A stretch of DNA of 64,000 bases. Origin: Crocinitomicaceae bacterium. GTDB taxonomy: Bacteria; Bacteroidota; Bacteroidia; Flavobacteriales_D; Crocinitomicaceae. Shown here in pieces: positions 45,243 to 55,682 of the stretch; the first letter of the stretch is position 1, and each line of letters starts with the position of its first letter. The DNA is taken from positions 1 to 64,000 of the forward strand of contig JAURMI010000017.1 in NCBI GenBank assembly GCA_030830785.1, read 5' to 3'. Both the position numbers and the translations under genes were made by a program. Below the pieces are notes generated by a model. The model was given only the letters and a program-made list of their open reading frames with translations, ran no database searches and was not told the origin of the DNA.

Positions 45243-46358
45243 TTGAATAAAGATCATTTGGTTTATATAGTTTGTGGAGAGGCATCAGGTGACCTTCATG
45301 CTGCCAATTTGGTTAGAGAATGGAAAATGCTTAATTCACAAATACAATTTAGGGCATGGGGAGGAGATAGGCTAGAGGCTGAAAATGTTGTTTTGGACAA
45401 GCATATAAGCGCTTTGAGTTTCATGGGTTTTTGGGAAGTGATTAAAAACATTTTTGTCATTGGTAGACAATTCAGGACTTTGAAAAAAACGCTCTTAGAA
45501 ACCCAACCTAAATTACTTGTATTGGTAGATTATCCAGGTTTCAATTTACGCATGGCCAAATGGGCCCATAGCCAACAAATTAATGTTTTGTATTACATTT
45601 CACCAACAGTCTGGGCTTGGAAAAGGAGCCGTGTATTTACCATTCAAAAATATGTCACAAAACTCTATTGCATTTTGCCTTTTGAAGTTGAATTTTATTC
45701 GCAATTTGGGATGCAACCTGCCTATTTTGGACATCCGTTATTGGATGAAATCGACCGATTCAATGAGACAAGAGGAAGTATCCCTAGTTTTGAAAAACCA
45801 GTATTGGCTTTATTACCTGGTTCGCGTATGCAGGAAATTGAAAAAAAATTACCGCTGATGTTAAAGGCGGCATCCAATTTTGAATTGACTCATCAAATTG
45901 CATTGGCTTGTTCACCAAACATTCCGCTTTCGGTTTATCAAACCCTTTGTCAGGGTAAAGATGTATTTTTTAATGTCAACCACACCTATGATTTGCTAGG
46001 TGTTGCAGAACTTGCTCTAGTTAGCTCTGGTACGGCTACACTTGAAACAGCTCTTTTTAAGGTTCCACAGGTAGTATGTTACAAAGGATCTAATTTTTCT
46101 GTTTGGTTGGCAAGAAAATTGGTGAAAATAAAATACATTTCCTTGGTGAACCTTATTATGGATGCTCCAATTCTTACAGAATTAATACAGGAACATTGTA
46201 CTTCGGAAGAAATGAAAAATGAACTCCAAGATTTATTGCCTGGAATGCCCAAACGCGAAATTCAACTCAAAGCATATCGTCATTTGGCTATAAGCTTAAA
46301 ACAAGCGGGCGCTAGTCGCCAAATAGCGGAGTCTATGAATAATTATTTATGGTCTTGA
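45243..46358 (+). CDS. lpxB: Lipid-A-disaccharide synthase
   Basis: 371-residue glycosyltransferase that joins UDP-2,3-diacylglucosamine and lipid X in lipid A synthesis. Motifs: VCGEASGDLHAANLV, WAWKRSRV, FGHPLLDE, LLPGSRMQEI, ALVSSGTATLETALF. The start is a TTG at 45243; no ATG is available before the conserved N-terminus. Overlaps the next gene by 10 bp. Confidence 0.94.
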   Translation: MNKDHLVYIVCGEASGDLHAANLVREWKMLNSQIQFRAWGGDRLEAENVVLDKHISALSFMGFWEVIKNIFVIGRQFRTLKKTLLETQPKLLVLVDYPGFNLRMAKWAHSQQINVLYYISPTVWAWKRSRVFTIQKYVTKLYCILPFEVEFYSQFGMQPAYFGHPLLDEIDRFNETRGSIPSFEKPVLALLPGSRMQEIEKKLPLMLKAASNFELTHQIALACSPNIPLSVYQTLCQGKDVFFNVNHTYDLLGVAELALVSSGTATLETALFKVPQVVCYKGSNFSVWLARKLVKIKYISLVNLIMDAPILTELIQEHCTSEEMKNELQDLLPGMPKREIQLKAYRHLAISLKQAGASRQIAESMNNYLWS

Positions 46359-47515
46359 AACAACTGTCGGTTATTCTGGTTATTTTCTTGAGTTCAACAA
46401 TTTGGGCTCAAAGTTTGCCCATACGCATTTATGAAGGAGTTAAAACAAATCAATTACAGTGTGTCATAGGATCTGGGCAATATTTAATGATAGCCCACCA
46501 TGAAAATGGCATCCCAACAACAGTTCTTCTACAGACTTTGGAGCAAGGTCGCTTTAAGATTAAAGGATCCTTGTTGGAGTTTTATCAAGGCACAAATTTA
46601 ATTGCGCAAGGCAGTCATTTTGAACTCATACAGCGCAATCAAGAAGATTTTGTTAATTGGTCTGTCCCAGAAATTTCAACTAAAATTAGGTCCTATGAAG
46701 GTGATTTTGAACTAACCATTGTCAAGGGGCAAATTCAATTGATAAATAATGTTGAATTAGAAACCTATTTGGAAGGTGTTGTATCTTGCGAAGGAGGCTC
46801 AGGTCATCATCAGTCCTATTATCAAACGCAAGCCATTATCTCAAGAACCTATGCACTCGCATACCAAAATCGACATCAAAAAGATGGTTACGCGCTCTGC
46901 GATAGAGTTCATTGCCAAGCATATTTGCATAAAAGAATAGGAACAACACTTATTGACTCTTCGGTCTACTCAACGCAAAATATTGTTCTCTTAGATGCTA
47001 ATGGCAATTATTTTCCGACTTTTTTTCACGCCAATTGTGGAGGTCAGACATGTCCGCCTGAATATGTTTGGAACCAACCAATTGAAGGTTTATATTCTTT
47101 TAAGGATACTTTTTGTATTCATACCAAGCAGGCCACCTGGGTCAAAAATATTGCGCTTTCAAAGTGGACTGCATTTTTAACAACCAAATATAACTTTCCC
47201 ATTGACGATTCCGTGTCTTTAGCACTGTTGCAAAATTTTAAAAGTGAAGATCGTACTGCTTTTTATATTCATCCGGTCTATGGCATTCCTATGAGGGATC
47301 TAAGGGATGAATTTAATTTGAAATCCAGTTTTTTTAATGCTGAAATAAAAGACCAACAAGTGATTTTAAGTGGTCGGGGTTTTGGTCATGGTGTCGGGTT
47401 ATGCCAAGAAGGAGCTATGAAAATGGCCAAAGAAGGCTATAAATACGATCAAATTTTAAGGTATTATTTTCCAGGGGCCATCATCTCCCGAAATAAAACT
47501 CTCATTCATGAGTGA
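46349..47515 (+). CDS. SpoIID/LytB-domain exported protein
   Basis: 388 residues with a signal peptide (about 1-20, ending IWAQ). The SpoIID core is clear: ETYLEGVVSCEGGSGHH, QAIISRTYALAYQ, SVYSTQNIVLLD, FFHANCGGQT, and GRGFGHGVGLCQEGAMKMA. In spore formers SpoIID is a lytic transglycosylase acting on denuded glycan; here it is probably a cell-wall-modifying protein of a non-sporing organism. Overlaps lpxB by 10 bp and the convergent DivIC-like gene by 14 bp. Confidence 0.88.
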   Translation: MVLKQLSVILVIFLSSTIWAQSLPIRIYEGVKTNQLQCVIGSGQYLMIAHHENGIPTTVLLQTLEQGRFKIKGSLLEFYQGTNLIAQGSHFELIQRNQEDFVNWSVPEISTKIRSYEGDFELTIVKGQIQLINNVELETYLEGVVSCEGGSGHHQSYYQTQAIISRTYALAYQNRHQKDGYALCDRVHCQAYLHKRIGTTLIDSSVYSTQNIVLLDANGNYFPTFFHANCGGQTCPPEYVWNQPIEGLYSFKDTFCIHTKQATWVKNIALSKWTAFLTTKYNFPIDDSVSLALLQNFKSEDRTAFYIHPVYGIPMRDLRDEFNLKSSFFNAEIKDQQVILSGRGFGHGVGLCQEGAMKMAKEGYKYDQILRYYFPGAIISRNKTLIHE

Positions 47516-47786
47516 CAACAAAAATTTCCTCATCGTCGCGCTTAAAGAATTTTTCTGAACGCGCATAAGCTTCGAGTTCATCCATATTTTTTAAGCGATC
47601 AAGCGTTTTTTTTGTTTGCTTTAGTGAACTATCCATTCGCTTGTCTTGGGATTCAATTTGCTTTAGTTTTTGTTTTTGTCTTGTTAGCGTAAAAACATCC
47701 CAATCATCTAAAAATAAAAAATAGACACCAAATAAAATTGATGTCAAGATATATTTATTCTTTAGCCAACTCGGTATGCGGTTCAT
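47502..47786 (-). CDS. DivIC/FtsB-like septum formation initiator
   Basis: 94 residues with one N-terminal transmembrane helix (about 12-28) followed by a coiled coil (about 38-72) and a short acidic tail. This is the layout of FtsB/DivIC, a small divisome protein. The segment LDRLKNMDELEAYARSEKFF is like the conserved region after the coil. It is 9 bp downstream of the 47796 gene and convergent with the SpoIID gene. Confidence 0.82.
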   Translation of the reverse strand: MNRIPSWLKNKYILTSILFGVYFLFLDDWDVFTLTRQKQKLKQIESQDKRMDSSLKQTKKTLDRLKNMDELEAYARSEKFFKRDDEEIFVVTHE

Positions 47787-47795
47787 TGAAATAAT

Positions 47796-48935
47796 TTATT
47801 GTTCAGAGAAGCTATTGTATTTTCTTTCATAAAATGCGATCCATTGTTGATCGTATTCAAACCATTTGGCAGCTTTTTGAAGCATAGGCCGGGCATTTAT
47901 TGTGCTGTTGTCTCTTTTGATTAATGCTTGAGCACTTAAAATTAGACCTACCCGGAGTGCATCTTTATCAGCTTGTGTCCATGTATCAAATTCCTTGTCG
48001 CTTAGATTTAATAAGTTAGGTATCTCAGTTTTCCAAATGAGATTGGCATTCCTAGAGTCTTTGTTGTTATAGCGTACTGCTGCTGAAACAAACTGAATTC
48101 CCATAGGATTGCGGGTGATAGTACTGTATGAATCGCAGGCATCTAAAATTTCAGAAAGTGTTTCAGCTGTCTTATATTTATCTTCATTGCTGTAAACAAG
48201 TGGATAGCCATCTTCCTCATCCAAAATGTAAATTACACCGTTGTTTAACAATTCTTGCTGAAATCCGTTAAGCCACATCTTGTGAATTGGCATTTTAAAA
48301 ACACCATTCTCATCCCTTTCAATAGCGGTAGCACATGCAGTGATCGCTTCTTCGAATGGGTCTTGAACCATAGCATCCTTAACATCCTTTCGATACATAC
48401 CATATAAACCCTTGGCTAAAAATATATAAGGCGTTGGATCATTGGCATATTTTTCTTTTATGGAATAGTCTCCTGCGCGTTTTACGAGTTTAATAAAATT
48501 TGAATCGGCATGCAATTGCGTAAGTTCATCGAGATTATTGGTAACGGTGATATAGTTGTCGTTATCAATAGAAATATCAAATTCCTCTTCTTCAATTTCA
48601 CCATTCCTTAAAGTCTTTTTAATCGCATAGGTAACATTGAGATATACTGAAAAATTGCCTACTTTTTTAAAGTTAACTTCGATGATATCGCTATTTTGAT
48701 CACCGCGAATATATTCCCAATCTTTTCCTTCAACACCTGAAATGTACCATTCAGTAAGTACTTTTTTGGTGCCAGCTGGCGAAAAAACACTTTTGAATTC
48801 AACGGAAGTGATGCCTCCTTTTTCGTCGTCTAAGGTAATAACGCGCTTAGACTCACGCATTTCTAAACTGGGTTTTTGAGCATTAATTTGTAGCGCTATT
48901 GCCAAACTAAATAAAGTGAGAAGAATGCTTTTCAT
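47796..48935 (-). CDS. Secreted protein, unknown function
   Basis: 379 residues from the ATG at 48935; an ATG at 48965 would add ten residues before the signal peptide. Signal peptide about 1-20 (SLAIALQINAQ). Residues about 30-140 look beta-rich (PKD-like or immunoglobulin-like: SVEFKSVFSPAGTKKVLTEW, VGNFSVYLNVTYAIK). Residues 150-375 look helical, like a repeat domain (FLAKGLYGMYRKDVKDAMV, AITACATAIERDENG). No family recognised. It sits between the DivIC-like gene and mutB in one transcription direction. Confidence 0.6.
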   Translation of the reverse strand: MKSILLTLFSLAIALQINAQKPSLEMRESKRVITLDDEKGGITSVEFKSVFSPAGTKKVLTEWYISGVEGKDWEYIRGDQNSDIIEVNFKKVGNFSVYLNVTYAIKKTLRNGEIEEEEFDISIDNDNYITVTNNLDELTQLHADSNFIKLVKRAGDYSIKEKYANDPTPYIFLAKGLYGMYRKDVKDAMVQDPFEEAITACATAIERDENGVFKMPIHKMWLNGFQQELLNNGVIYILDEEDGYPLVYSNEDKYKTAETLSEILDACDSYSTITRNPMGIQFVSAAVRYNNKDSRNANLIWKTEIPNLLNLSDKEFDTWTQADKDALRVGLILSAQALIKRDNSTINARPMLQKAAKWFEYDQQWIAFYERKYNSFSEQ

Positions 48936-48989
48936 TGTTGTAATTTTGATGGTTTTAAATTCCATAATACTATTCGAAATTAATAAAAT

Positions 48990-51044
48990 TTATTGATGGC
49001 TCTCGATCAAAAGTTTTAAGATTTCTTGAGCAGCTAATGCAATCTTTGTGCCAGGACCATATATACCAAAAACTCCTGCCTCAAACAAGAATGAATAATC
49101 TTGTTTTGGAATTACACCACCTGCAACCACCATAATATCCGGTCGTTTACTTTCTTTAAGGGCTTTAATAACTGCTGGAACTAAGGTTTTATGCCCGGCA
49201 GCCAATGATGAAACACCAACGATATGTACATCATTCTCAATGGCTTGCTTCGCAACTTCCTCTGGTGTTTGGAATAAAGGCCCAATGTCCACATCAAAAC
49301 CTATGTCGGCAAATGAGCTTGCAATTATTTTTGCTCCACGATCATGGCCATCCTGCCCCATCTTCGCAATCATTATCCGAGGCCTACGCCCTTCTAGTGA
49401 TCTAAATTCTTCCAAAAGTGCTTTGGCTCGTATAAAATTTTTATCATCCATAATTTCTTTTGCATAAACGCCGCTGACACTTCTAATTTTGGCCTGATAT
49501 CGACCAAAAACAGATTCTAGGGCAGAAGAAATTTCTCCTAATGTGCATCTCGCTTTTGCACAACGAATTGCAATTTCAAGTAAATTTTCTTTCCCTTTAG
49601 CAGCGCAGGTTAATTCGTTTAAAAGCTCATCAACTAATTTTTGATCACGATTTTCTTTAAGCATTTTCAAGCGATCAATTTGAGCTTGACGCACTTGGGT
49701 ATTGTCGACTTGTCGAATTTCAATTTCATTGAGTTCTTCAGTCTGGTATCTATTAACTCCAATGATAATATCTTGTCCAGAATCTATTCGGGCTTGTTTT
49801 TGTGCTGCTGCTTCCTCTATGCGCATTTTTGGAAGACCAGTCTCAATGGCTTTAGCCATACCTCCTAAATCTTCGATTTCTTGTATCAAGGTCCAGGCTT
49901 CTTCAATTAATTCTTGAGTGCGCCTTTCAAGTTGATCGCTCCCAGCATATGGGTCAATGAAACTAGTTATTCCTGTCTCTTTTTGAAGATATATTTGTGT
50001 ATTTCTTGCTATACGGGCCGAAAAATCAGTAGGTAATGCAATTGCCTCGTCAAGTGCATTAGTATGCAATGATTGCGTGCCTCCTATTGTAGCCGAAAGG
50101 GCTTCCAAACAGGTACGTGCTACATTGTTAAATGGATCTTGTTCTGTAAGTGACCAACCAGAGGTTTGACAATGTGCTCTTAGCGCCAGCGATTTTTTAG
50201 ATTTTGGGTTAAAATTTGAAACAAGCTTAGACCACAAGACCCTCCCAGCCCTTAATTTAGCAACCTCGGTCAAATGGTCCATACCGATTGCCCAGAAAAA
50301 ACTTAGCCTTGGCGCAAACTGATCAATGGATAAACCAGCTGCTATTCCAGTTCTCAAATACTCCAAACCATCTGCAAGCGTGTAGGCCAATTCTATGGCA
50401 GCGGTTGCACCCGCTTCGTGCATGTGATAACCAGAAATTGAAATGGAATTGTACTTTGGCATCTTAGCAGATGTGTAAGCAAAAATATCTGCAATTATAC
50501 GCATAGATGGAGCAGGGGGGTAGATATAGGTGTTGCGCACCATAAATTCTTTTAATATATCATTTTGGATGGTTCCTTTGAGTTCTTCGGTATTTACACC
50601 CTGTTCGTTTGCGCAAGCAATATAAAAAGCAAGTATAGGTAAGACTGCACCATTCATGGTCATCGAAACAGACATTTCACCAAGTGGTATTCGATCAAAA
50701 AGTCTTTTCATATCCTCAATCGAATCAATGGCAACGCCAGCTTTTCCAACATCTCCTAGGACACGTGGATGATCTGAATCATATCCGCGATGCGTGGCTA
50801 AGTCAAAAGCCACACTTAAACCTTTTTGTCCAGCTGCCAAATTTCTTCTGTAAAAAGCATTCGATTCCTCAGCCGTTGAAAAGCCTGCATATTGACGAAT
50901 AGTCCAAGGTCTAGCTAAATACATAGATGCATAAGGCCCGCCAATAAAAGGCGCCATTCCCGAACGATATTTTATATTCTCTTTGGATTTCAGATGTCCT
51001 GTCCAATCTATTAATCGATGTGTATGTAGCGGCACTCTGGGCAT
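48990..51044 (-). CDS. Methylmalonyl-CoA mutase large subunit
   Basis: 684-residue B12-dependent enzyme converting methylmalonyl-CoA and succinyl-CoA. The TIM-barrel active-site regions are present: [56 protein letters not shown]. The C-terminal B12-binding domain has the cobalt-ligand motif GQDGHDRG and the following SSLAAGH loop. Its ATG shares one base with the TGA of the small-subunit gene (TGATG). Confidence 0.95.
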   Translation of the reverse strand: MPRVPLHTHRLIDWTGHLKSKENIKYRSGMAPFIGGPYASMYLARPWTIRQYAGFSTAEESNAFYRRNLAAGQKGLSVAFDLATHRGYDSDHPRVLGDVGKAGVAIDSIEDMKRLFDRIPLGEMSVSMTMNGAVLPILAFYIACANEQGVNTEELKGTIQNDILKEFMVRNTYIYPPAPSMRIIADIFAYTSAKMPKYNSISISGYHMHEAGATAAIELAYTLADGLEYLRTGIAAGLSIDQFAPRLSFFWAIGMDHLTEVAKLRAGRVLWSKLVSNFNPKSKKSLALRAHCQTSGWSLTEQDPFNNVARTCLEALSATIGGTQSLHTNALDEAIALPTDFSARIARNTQIYLQKETGITSFIDPYAGSDQLERRTQELIEEAWTLIQEIEDLGGMAKAIETGLPKMRIEEAAAQKQARIDSGQDIIIGVNRYQTEELNEIEIRQVDNTQVRQAQIDRLKMLKENRDQKLVDELLNELTCAAKGKENLLEIAIRCAKARCTLGEISSALESVFGRYQAKIRSVSGVYAKEIMDDKNFIRAKALLEEFRSLEGRRPRIMIAKMGQDGHDRGAKIIASSFADIGFDVDIGPLFQTPEEVAKQAIENDVHIVGVSSLAAGHKTLVPAVIKALKESKRPDIMVVAGGVIPKQDYSFLFEAGVFGIYGPGTKIALAAQEILKLLIESHQ

Positions 51045-52243
51045 CAGATGATTTGTTTTTCAAATATTAAATATGGTAACTCTAGGCTTTGAGGTAATTG
51101 ACCCCATTTTTTTTGATCAGAAGCATCTTTTTCTTCAAAAGCATTTATACCAACAAGTATATCTGCCTTGGCCAAAAAGCGTTCAATTCTTAAATTGCGG
51201 CTTTTTAAGATTTGTTCTTTAAGATATTTATCAATAAGATCTTGATTTTCATCCATCTCACAGAGCCTGCTCCAACTTATTTTTGTGAGTTCTAAACAAA
51301 TCTTTTCAATTAAGTAGGCACCTTTTAGACTAGCATTAATACTAGAGAGTTTTAACTCTTCAACAATCAAATTTGCTACATTTAGCGCCATTCTTTGTCC
51401 AAATTCACTTGCGCCATCTTCAGATAAATTATCGAAAGGTTGAATACATAAATAATCACAAGCACCCAGAACTGCACTCAAGCCCTCTGTTGCTTGCCTT
51501 AAAAGGTTGGTGTGTGGATCAACTAAACTTTTATTACAAAAACCAGTTTTTAAAATGAGTTGCACCGTAATATTCACATGGTGGATACTTGCTAATTGGT
51601 TTAACAAATGCCTGATTGCCATAAATTTAGCTACTTCAACTAAAAAATTGGCGCCTACGCCTAATTCAATAAATAAGGTGGTGTCCTTAGCATTCAATTC
51701 GAGTTTTCGATGGACCCCACTCAAGGTGGCTGCCAATTGAGTAAAACAATTGGCTCCTATTTGTTGAAGACTAAAGCTGCTAAAAAATATTTGATTTTCG
51801 CCAAAAGCATGTAAAATTTTACAATGCGCTAGGGCATCTTTTGGCGCAGTTCTTTGATAATGATCTATGGATTCTAGATTATTGAAAATAATCAAACAAT
51901 CAATGAATGCCAATTGCACATCTTTAAGCAAACTATACCAATCGGTATTTGAAGTTACATTATCTATCATTAAAGCATTTGCACCTTGCATTAAACCTTT
52001 TAGAATTCGCTTGTTGGATTTTTTTTCATCTTTTGCTTCAATCTGAAGCAGGCATTTCCAATTCTCTTTGGGTTGATATTGAAAATTCAATTGGGGTCCC
52101 TCAAGGTCAGTAAGTGAAAAAGACAGTTCTTCAACTTCATTCCAATAGGAAAGCATTGAACTTTTTTCTTGAAGTTCACTATAGAGTTGCTCTTTCCATT
52201 CCTTTATTGAATTTGCAGCGAAGTTGTTTGATGTGATTGACAT
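51044..52243 (-). CDS. Methylmalonyl-CoA mutase small subunit
   Basis: 399-residue partner of the large subunit, with a degenerate TIM-barrel mutase fold and no B12-binding domain (shorter than bacterial MutA of about 600 residues). It keeps weak versions of the family segments ([49 protein letters not shown]). I start it at the ATG at 52243, because TATATTTG at 52266-52259 on the minus strand would place transcription start just before it. In-frame ATG 52258 and TTG 52261 would overlap that element. Confidence 0.85.
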   Translation of the reverse strand: MSITSNNFAANSIKEWKEQLYSELQEKSSMLSYWNEVEELSFSLTDLEGPQLNFQYQPKENWKCLLQIEAKDEKKSNKRILKGLMQGANALMIDNVTSNTDWYSLLKDVQLAFIDCLIIFNNLESIDHYQRTAPKDALAHCKILHAFGENQIFFSSFSLQQIGANCFTQLAATLSGVHRKLELNAKDTTLFIELGVGANFLVEVAKFMAIRHLLNQLASIHHVNITVQLILKTGFCNKSLVDPHTNLLRQATEGLSAVLGACDYLCIQPFDNLSEDGASEFGQRMALNVANLIVEELKLSSINASLKGAYLIEKICLELTKISWSRLCEMDENQDLIDKYLKEQILKSRNLRIERFLAKADILVGINAFEEKDASDQKKWGQLPQSLELPYLIFEKQII

Positions 52244-52258
52244 AAGAAAAACTATCAT

Positions 52259-52266
52259 CAAATATA
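52259..52266 (-). promoter_or_regulatory. Possible -7 element for methylmalonyl-CoA mutase genes
   Basis: TATATTTG on the minus strand fits TAnnTTTG, 15 bp before the ATG at 52243. No good TTG at -33 is seen. It supports the 52243 start. Confidence 0.4.
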
Positions 52267-52333
52267 CTGAATCCTTGCATTAACAGCGGACTTTACTGAA
52301 CACTAAACATGTTTTGCACTTTAGTTTTGAAAA

Positions 52334-53104
52334 ATGCAATTGACGCTTTTATTTTTCATTTTCTCAATTTGTTCGGTACAAAACATAGTTGCACAACAAT
52401 TTTGGCCATTTTCATTTTTTGACAACCAACTCGGGCTCACTGCCTACAAATCAAATAAACAATTTAGCAATCCTGCAGCTTGGTGCATAGATGATAAAAA
52501 AGGCAGTAGTTTCGAAGTTTACTTACCCTTAAGTATTCCAAATTTATTAGGCATTAAGGTTTGCAATCATTTGTGCCAAGATAATATATATCATTATCAG
52601 GATCTTAGCGCTGTGCTTTGGCCATCTTCGATGCAATTTAGATTAACCCAAGCTTCTTCAATATTAGTTGATGATAATTTTAAGGTGGGTTTAGCACTTC
52701 AATTTCAAGGGTTTGTACAACCCGAATATTACGGAAACTTCTTGAATCTCACTGGGCGTTTTGGGTGTCAATACAAGGTTAATTCCGGTCATTTTATTTC
52801 CATTGTGCTCGATAACATTTCACTTAGAAGTCTCCAAAGTTTAAAAATTGAACATTTTTGGATTTTACAACCTAACGTTCAATTTTCCCAATGTTTAAGT
52901 TGGAATCCATCGCATAACCCTAGGCTGAGTATAAGTTTGATTCAACAATTTAATACCTATGGGCTGCAGTTCTCATTTGCTGTACCATTTAAAGCTTTTC
53001 ATTTTTCTATTGGGCATGAACTCGGGGGTTTTTGGTCATGGCAAATTTCACCAAGTTGGCAATATGGAACTGGTTATCAACTTCAAATAAAACTTTTACA
53101 TTGA
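52334..53104 (+). CDS. Outer-membrane beta-barrel-type protein
   Basis: 256 residues with a signal peptide (about 1-20, ending NIVAQ). Alternating strands with aromatic ends follow (GLALQFQGFV, YTLQFSFAVPF-like), consistent with a barrel. The start NPAAW after NKQFS resembles the N-terminus of PorP/SprF-like barrel proteins, but the full family is not recognised. Its stop overlaps the next gene's TTG start (TTGA), so both are made together. Confidence 0.62.
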   Translation: MQLTLLFFIFSICSVQNIVAQQFWPFSFFDNQLGLTAYKSNKQFSNPAAWCIDDKKGSSFEVYLPLSIPNLLGIKVCNHLCQDNIYHYQDLSAVLWPSSMQFRLTQASSILVDDNFKVGLALQFQGFVQPEYYGNFLNLTGRFGCQYKVNSGHFISIVLDNISLRSLQSLKIEHFWILQPNVQFSQCLSWNPSHNPRLSISLIQQFNTYGLQFSFAVPFKAFHFSIGHELGGFWSWQISPSWQYGTGYQLQIKLLH

Positions 53105-55008
53105 GCAAATTTATTTTTATTCTTTTTTGTCTTTTTATTTTAAAAGATTTTAAATCACAGCCTAGCTTTTCTGAGTTTAAGGCTGAAAATAATCAGTATG
53201 TATTGTCATTAACTGACCTTGAAGAATTGCACTCCAATGGTATTATTAGTGATATAGAGGCAAATCAACTTTCATATTTTCTAAAATCGGGTGGGACATT
53301 TATAAACTTTTATCAACTCCAAGGAATTCTTTGTGAGAGGAGTGTTGCTCAAATCAATGAGATTTTACCCTTTTTATTGTTGCCTGCTCCTCAAAAAGAA
53401 GAAACCTTGAGAAAAATAAAATGGTCAGCTGAGTCCATAAAGTCTGAGCTTAGATATATGCTTCCAATGTTGACTAATCAATCTAATGAATGGTTTTTAA
53501 GTATAGATTCAAGTTTTTTAGGGCCGCCAATCTCTATGCAATATAAAGGACAATTTTATTTTTCAAATTGGCGATTTGCAATTCAAATGGCTAAGGATTC
53601 TGGAGAACCCTTTTGGCAGTCTGGGCCAAAAGGCGGTGTGGATTTTATGAGTTTTTATATAGACTGGAATAAAAAACAGAAAAATGAAGTTTTAAGTCGT
53701 ATACTTTTGGGTAGCTACCAGGTACAGTGGGGTCAGGGCCTACAACTATGGACGTCTAGAGGCCTTGGTAAAAGTATAGACTTGATGCATCTATCTAGAA
53801 ATGCACCGGGTTTAAAAGCAAACAACAGTGGCGATGAGCAAAGGTATTTGCAGGGTGCAGCTTTAGTATTAGCTAAAAAAAAGGATGAGATGTTGGTTTT
53901 TACTTCGTTTAAAAATACAGACGCAAAACTCAACGGAAATTCTATGTTAGAAGAATTGACTTATACTTATTCTTCAGGTTATCACAGGACATTAAATGAA
54001 ATCGCAAAACGCAAAATTTTATTAGAACAAATTTTTGGAATTGGTTACAGAAAAAAATATGAACTGCTACACTTAGGCGCCATGTTGCTGTATTCAAAGT
54101 CTTCTGAAAACCCATATATGACTACTTACAGTTTCCCTTTAAATGATTTTAACTTAAGTAATTTAAGCATTGGGTTCCATGGTCAATATTCATTTAAGCA
54201 ATTTTATCTTTATGCCGAAGCTGTAGGTGCATTTAAAATAAGTTCAAATAGGGATAGAAGCCTCGCTTTGAATTTGGCATTTATCTATTATGTGGATACA
54301 AAATTTGAGTTTGGTTTGCACCTTAGATACTATTCACCCAAATACCTTGCATTTTATGCCAATGCTATAGGCAATACGTCAACTACATCAAATGAAAAAG
54401 GTGTTATTCTTCAATTCAAAAGTCAACTTAGTCCAAGCACCATGCTAAAATTATCTAGTGAAATTGCACTAACGAATTTTTACATAACAACATCTTCCTT
54501 ACCGCAGTACAGCCTTGACACAAGAATTTTCTTGCAGCAACAAAGTAAAAATAAACTTGTGTATTCTTTTGGGCTTACACATCGGGAGTTAAGTTACAAG
54601 AGTTATAAATTGGGTTTGCAATTTAATGCTAAACTTCCATTAAGTAAAAGTCAACTTTTTCGCTTTTCGGCTCAATTGCAAAGATCTCTAGAGTTCAGCA
54701 ATATTGCACGACAAGTTGAATTTAGTTACCGTTATAGTGCGCTAAATCATAATATTCGCTTTGAGCTAGTTTACGGAATGTTTGAGGCAGTCTGGCCGGC
54801 TCCAAATATTTTTGATTTTCCATATTTGTTAGGTGTAGGAACACAAACATTAGTTCTGTCGGGTGTTGGTAATTTTATTTTGGGATCTGTATGCTGGTCT
54901 TTAAATTCAAATTGGGAATTTCAAATACATGGCATTTACAGATCAAATTTCAATCCTCCACTAACGCATAAAATACAGTGTGGTGGCCTATTTAGATATA
55001 AATTTTAA
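53101..55008 (+). CDS. Helix-hairpin-helix-like N-terminus + outer-membrane barrel protein
   Basis: 635 residues from the TTG at 53101, which overlaps the previous stop (TTGA) and gives a proper signal peptide (FIFILFCLFILKDFKSQ); longer readings hide it. Residues about 30-95 follow a ComEA/HHH-like pattern seen in Bacteroidota proteins of this kind (DLEELHSNGIISDIEANQLS, FINFYQLQGI). The rest is a barrel, with LLGSYQVQWGQGLQLWTSRG and LQGAALVLAKKKDE typical of the group. DNA uptake or OM transport has been suggested for such proteins; no proof here. Confidence 0.72.
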   Translation: MSKFIFILFCLFILKDFKSQPSFSEFKAENNQYVLSLTDLEELHSNGIISDIEANQLSYFLKSGGTFINFYQLQGILCERSVAQINEILPFLLLPAPQKEETLRKIKWSAESIKSELRYMLPMLTNQSNEWFLSIDSSFLGPPISMQYKGQFYFSNWRFAIQMAKDSGEPFWQSGPKGGVDFMSFYIDWNKKQKNEVLSRILLGSYQVQWGQGLQLWTSRGLGKSIDLMHLSRNAPGLKANNSGDEQRYLQGAALVLAKKKDEMLVFTSFKNTDAKLNGNSMLEELTYTYSSGYHRTLNEIAKRKILLEQIFGIGYRKKYELLHLGAMLLYSKSSENPYMTTYSFPLNDFNLSNLSIGFHGQYSFKQFYLYAEAVGAFKISSNRDRSLALNLAFIYYVDTKFEFGLHLRYYSPKYLAFYANAIGNTSTTSNEKGVILQFKSQLSPSTMLKLSSEIALTNFYITTSSLPQYSLDTRIFLQQQSKNKLVYSFGLTHRELSYKSYKLGLQFNAKLPLSKSQLFRFSAQLQRSLEFSNIARQVEFSYRYSALNHNIRFELVYGMFEAVWPAPNIFDFPYLLGVGTQTLVLSGVGNFILGSVCWSLNSNWEFQIHGIYRSNFNPPLTHKIQCGGLFRYKF

Positions 55009-55107
55009 TTTTTTTTAAAAAAAAATGTACCAAAATAAATATTTCTGCGTTATCTCTTAAAAGAGGACTGCAAGCCTCTTAGCTAAACTCCCTAAAATCA
55101 AAAGACT

Positions 55108-55680
55108 ATGCCTCTTCAACTCTCCTTTCAGCAGCAGTCTTTTCTTCAGGAAGAAGAAAAAACGCTAATTACTAGAGCCCAAACTGATTCTCGTTATTTT
55201 GCTCCACTCTACGAGCGCTACCACGACGCTATTTTTCGATATGTTTACCGCAGGGTAGACGAAGAAGAAAAAGCTTATGACATTACTTCAAACGTATTTG
55301 TTAAGGCGCTTCAAGCATTGCCAAAGTATGAGTATCGAGGCTTGCCTTTTTCAGCATGGTTGTTTCGAATTGCCAAGAGTGAACTTTATCAATCTTTTAG
55401 AGATCAAAAAGCTCAACGCACTGTAAGTATTGATAAAGTGGTTCTTCAACAGGTTGTTGAAGAATGGGTGGAAGATTATACAGAACTAGATAAACAGCGT
55501 TTAATGAATTCGCTTCAAAAACTCAATGAACAACAGTTACAATTGATAGAAATGCGCTTTTTTGAAAAACGTTCATTCAAAGAGATTGGGCAAATAATTG
55601 ATTTGTCTGAAAATAATGCTAAGGTGAAAACTTTTAGAGCAGTTCAGAAACTAAAAATAATTTTCAATCAAAAGGAATAA
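55108..55680 (+). CDS. ECF-type RNA polymerase sigma factor
   Basis: 190 residues. Region 2 reads FAPLYERYHDAIFRYVYRRV, YDITSNVFVKALQALPKYE; region 4 reads LQLIEMRFFEKRSFKEIGQI and LSENNAKVKTFRAVQKLK. Length and layout fit ECF sigma factors. It is followed 2 bp later by a small membrane protein that may restrain it. The 100 bp upstream contain a 6-bp stem hairpin (55061-55080). Confidence 0.92.
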   Translation: MPLQLSFQQQSFLQEEEKTLITRAQTDSRYFAPLYERYHDAIFRYVYRRVDEEEKAYDITSNVFVKALQALPKYEYRGLPFSAWLFRIAKSELYQSFRDQKAQRTVSIDKVVLQQVVEEWVEDYTELDKQRLMNSLQKLNEQQLQLIEMRFFEKRSFKEIGQIIDLSENNAKVKTFRAVQKLKIIFNQKE

Positions 55681-55682
55681 AT

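Noticed and set aside
47502-47515. Frameshift or misassembly at the SpoIID/DivIC ends
   Set aside because: The genes simply converge with a 14-bp overlap; both C-termini look complete.
52322-52329. TAGTTTTG as a promoter for the 52334 gene
   Set aside because: It matches TAnnTTTG but has no TTG at the right distance and would leave almost no leader; too weak to list.
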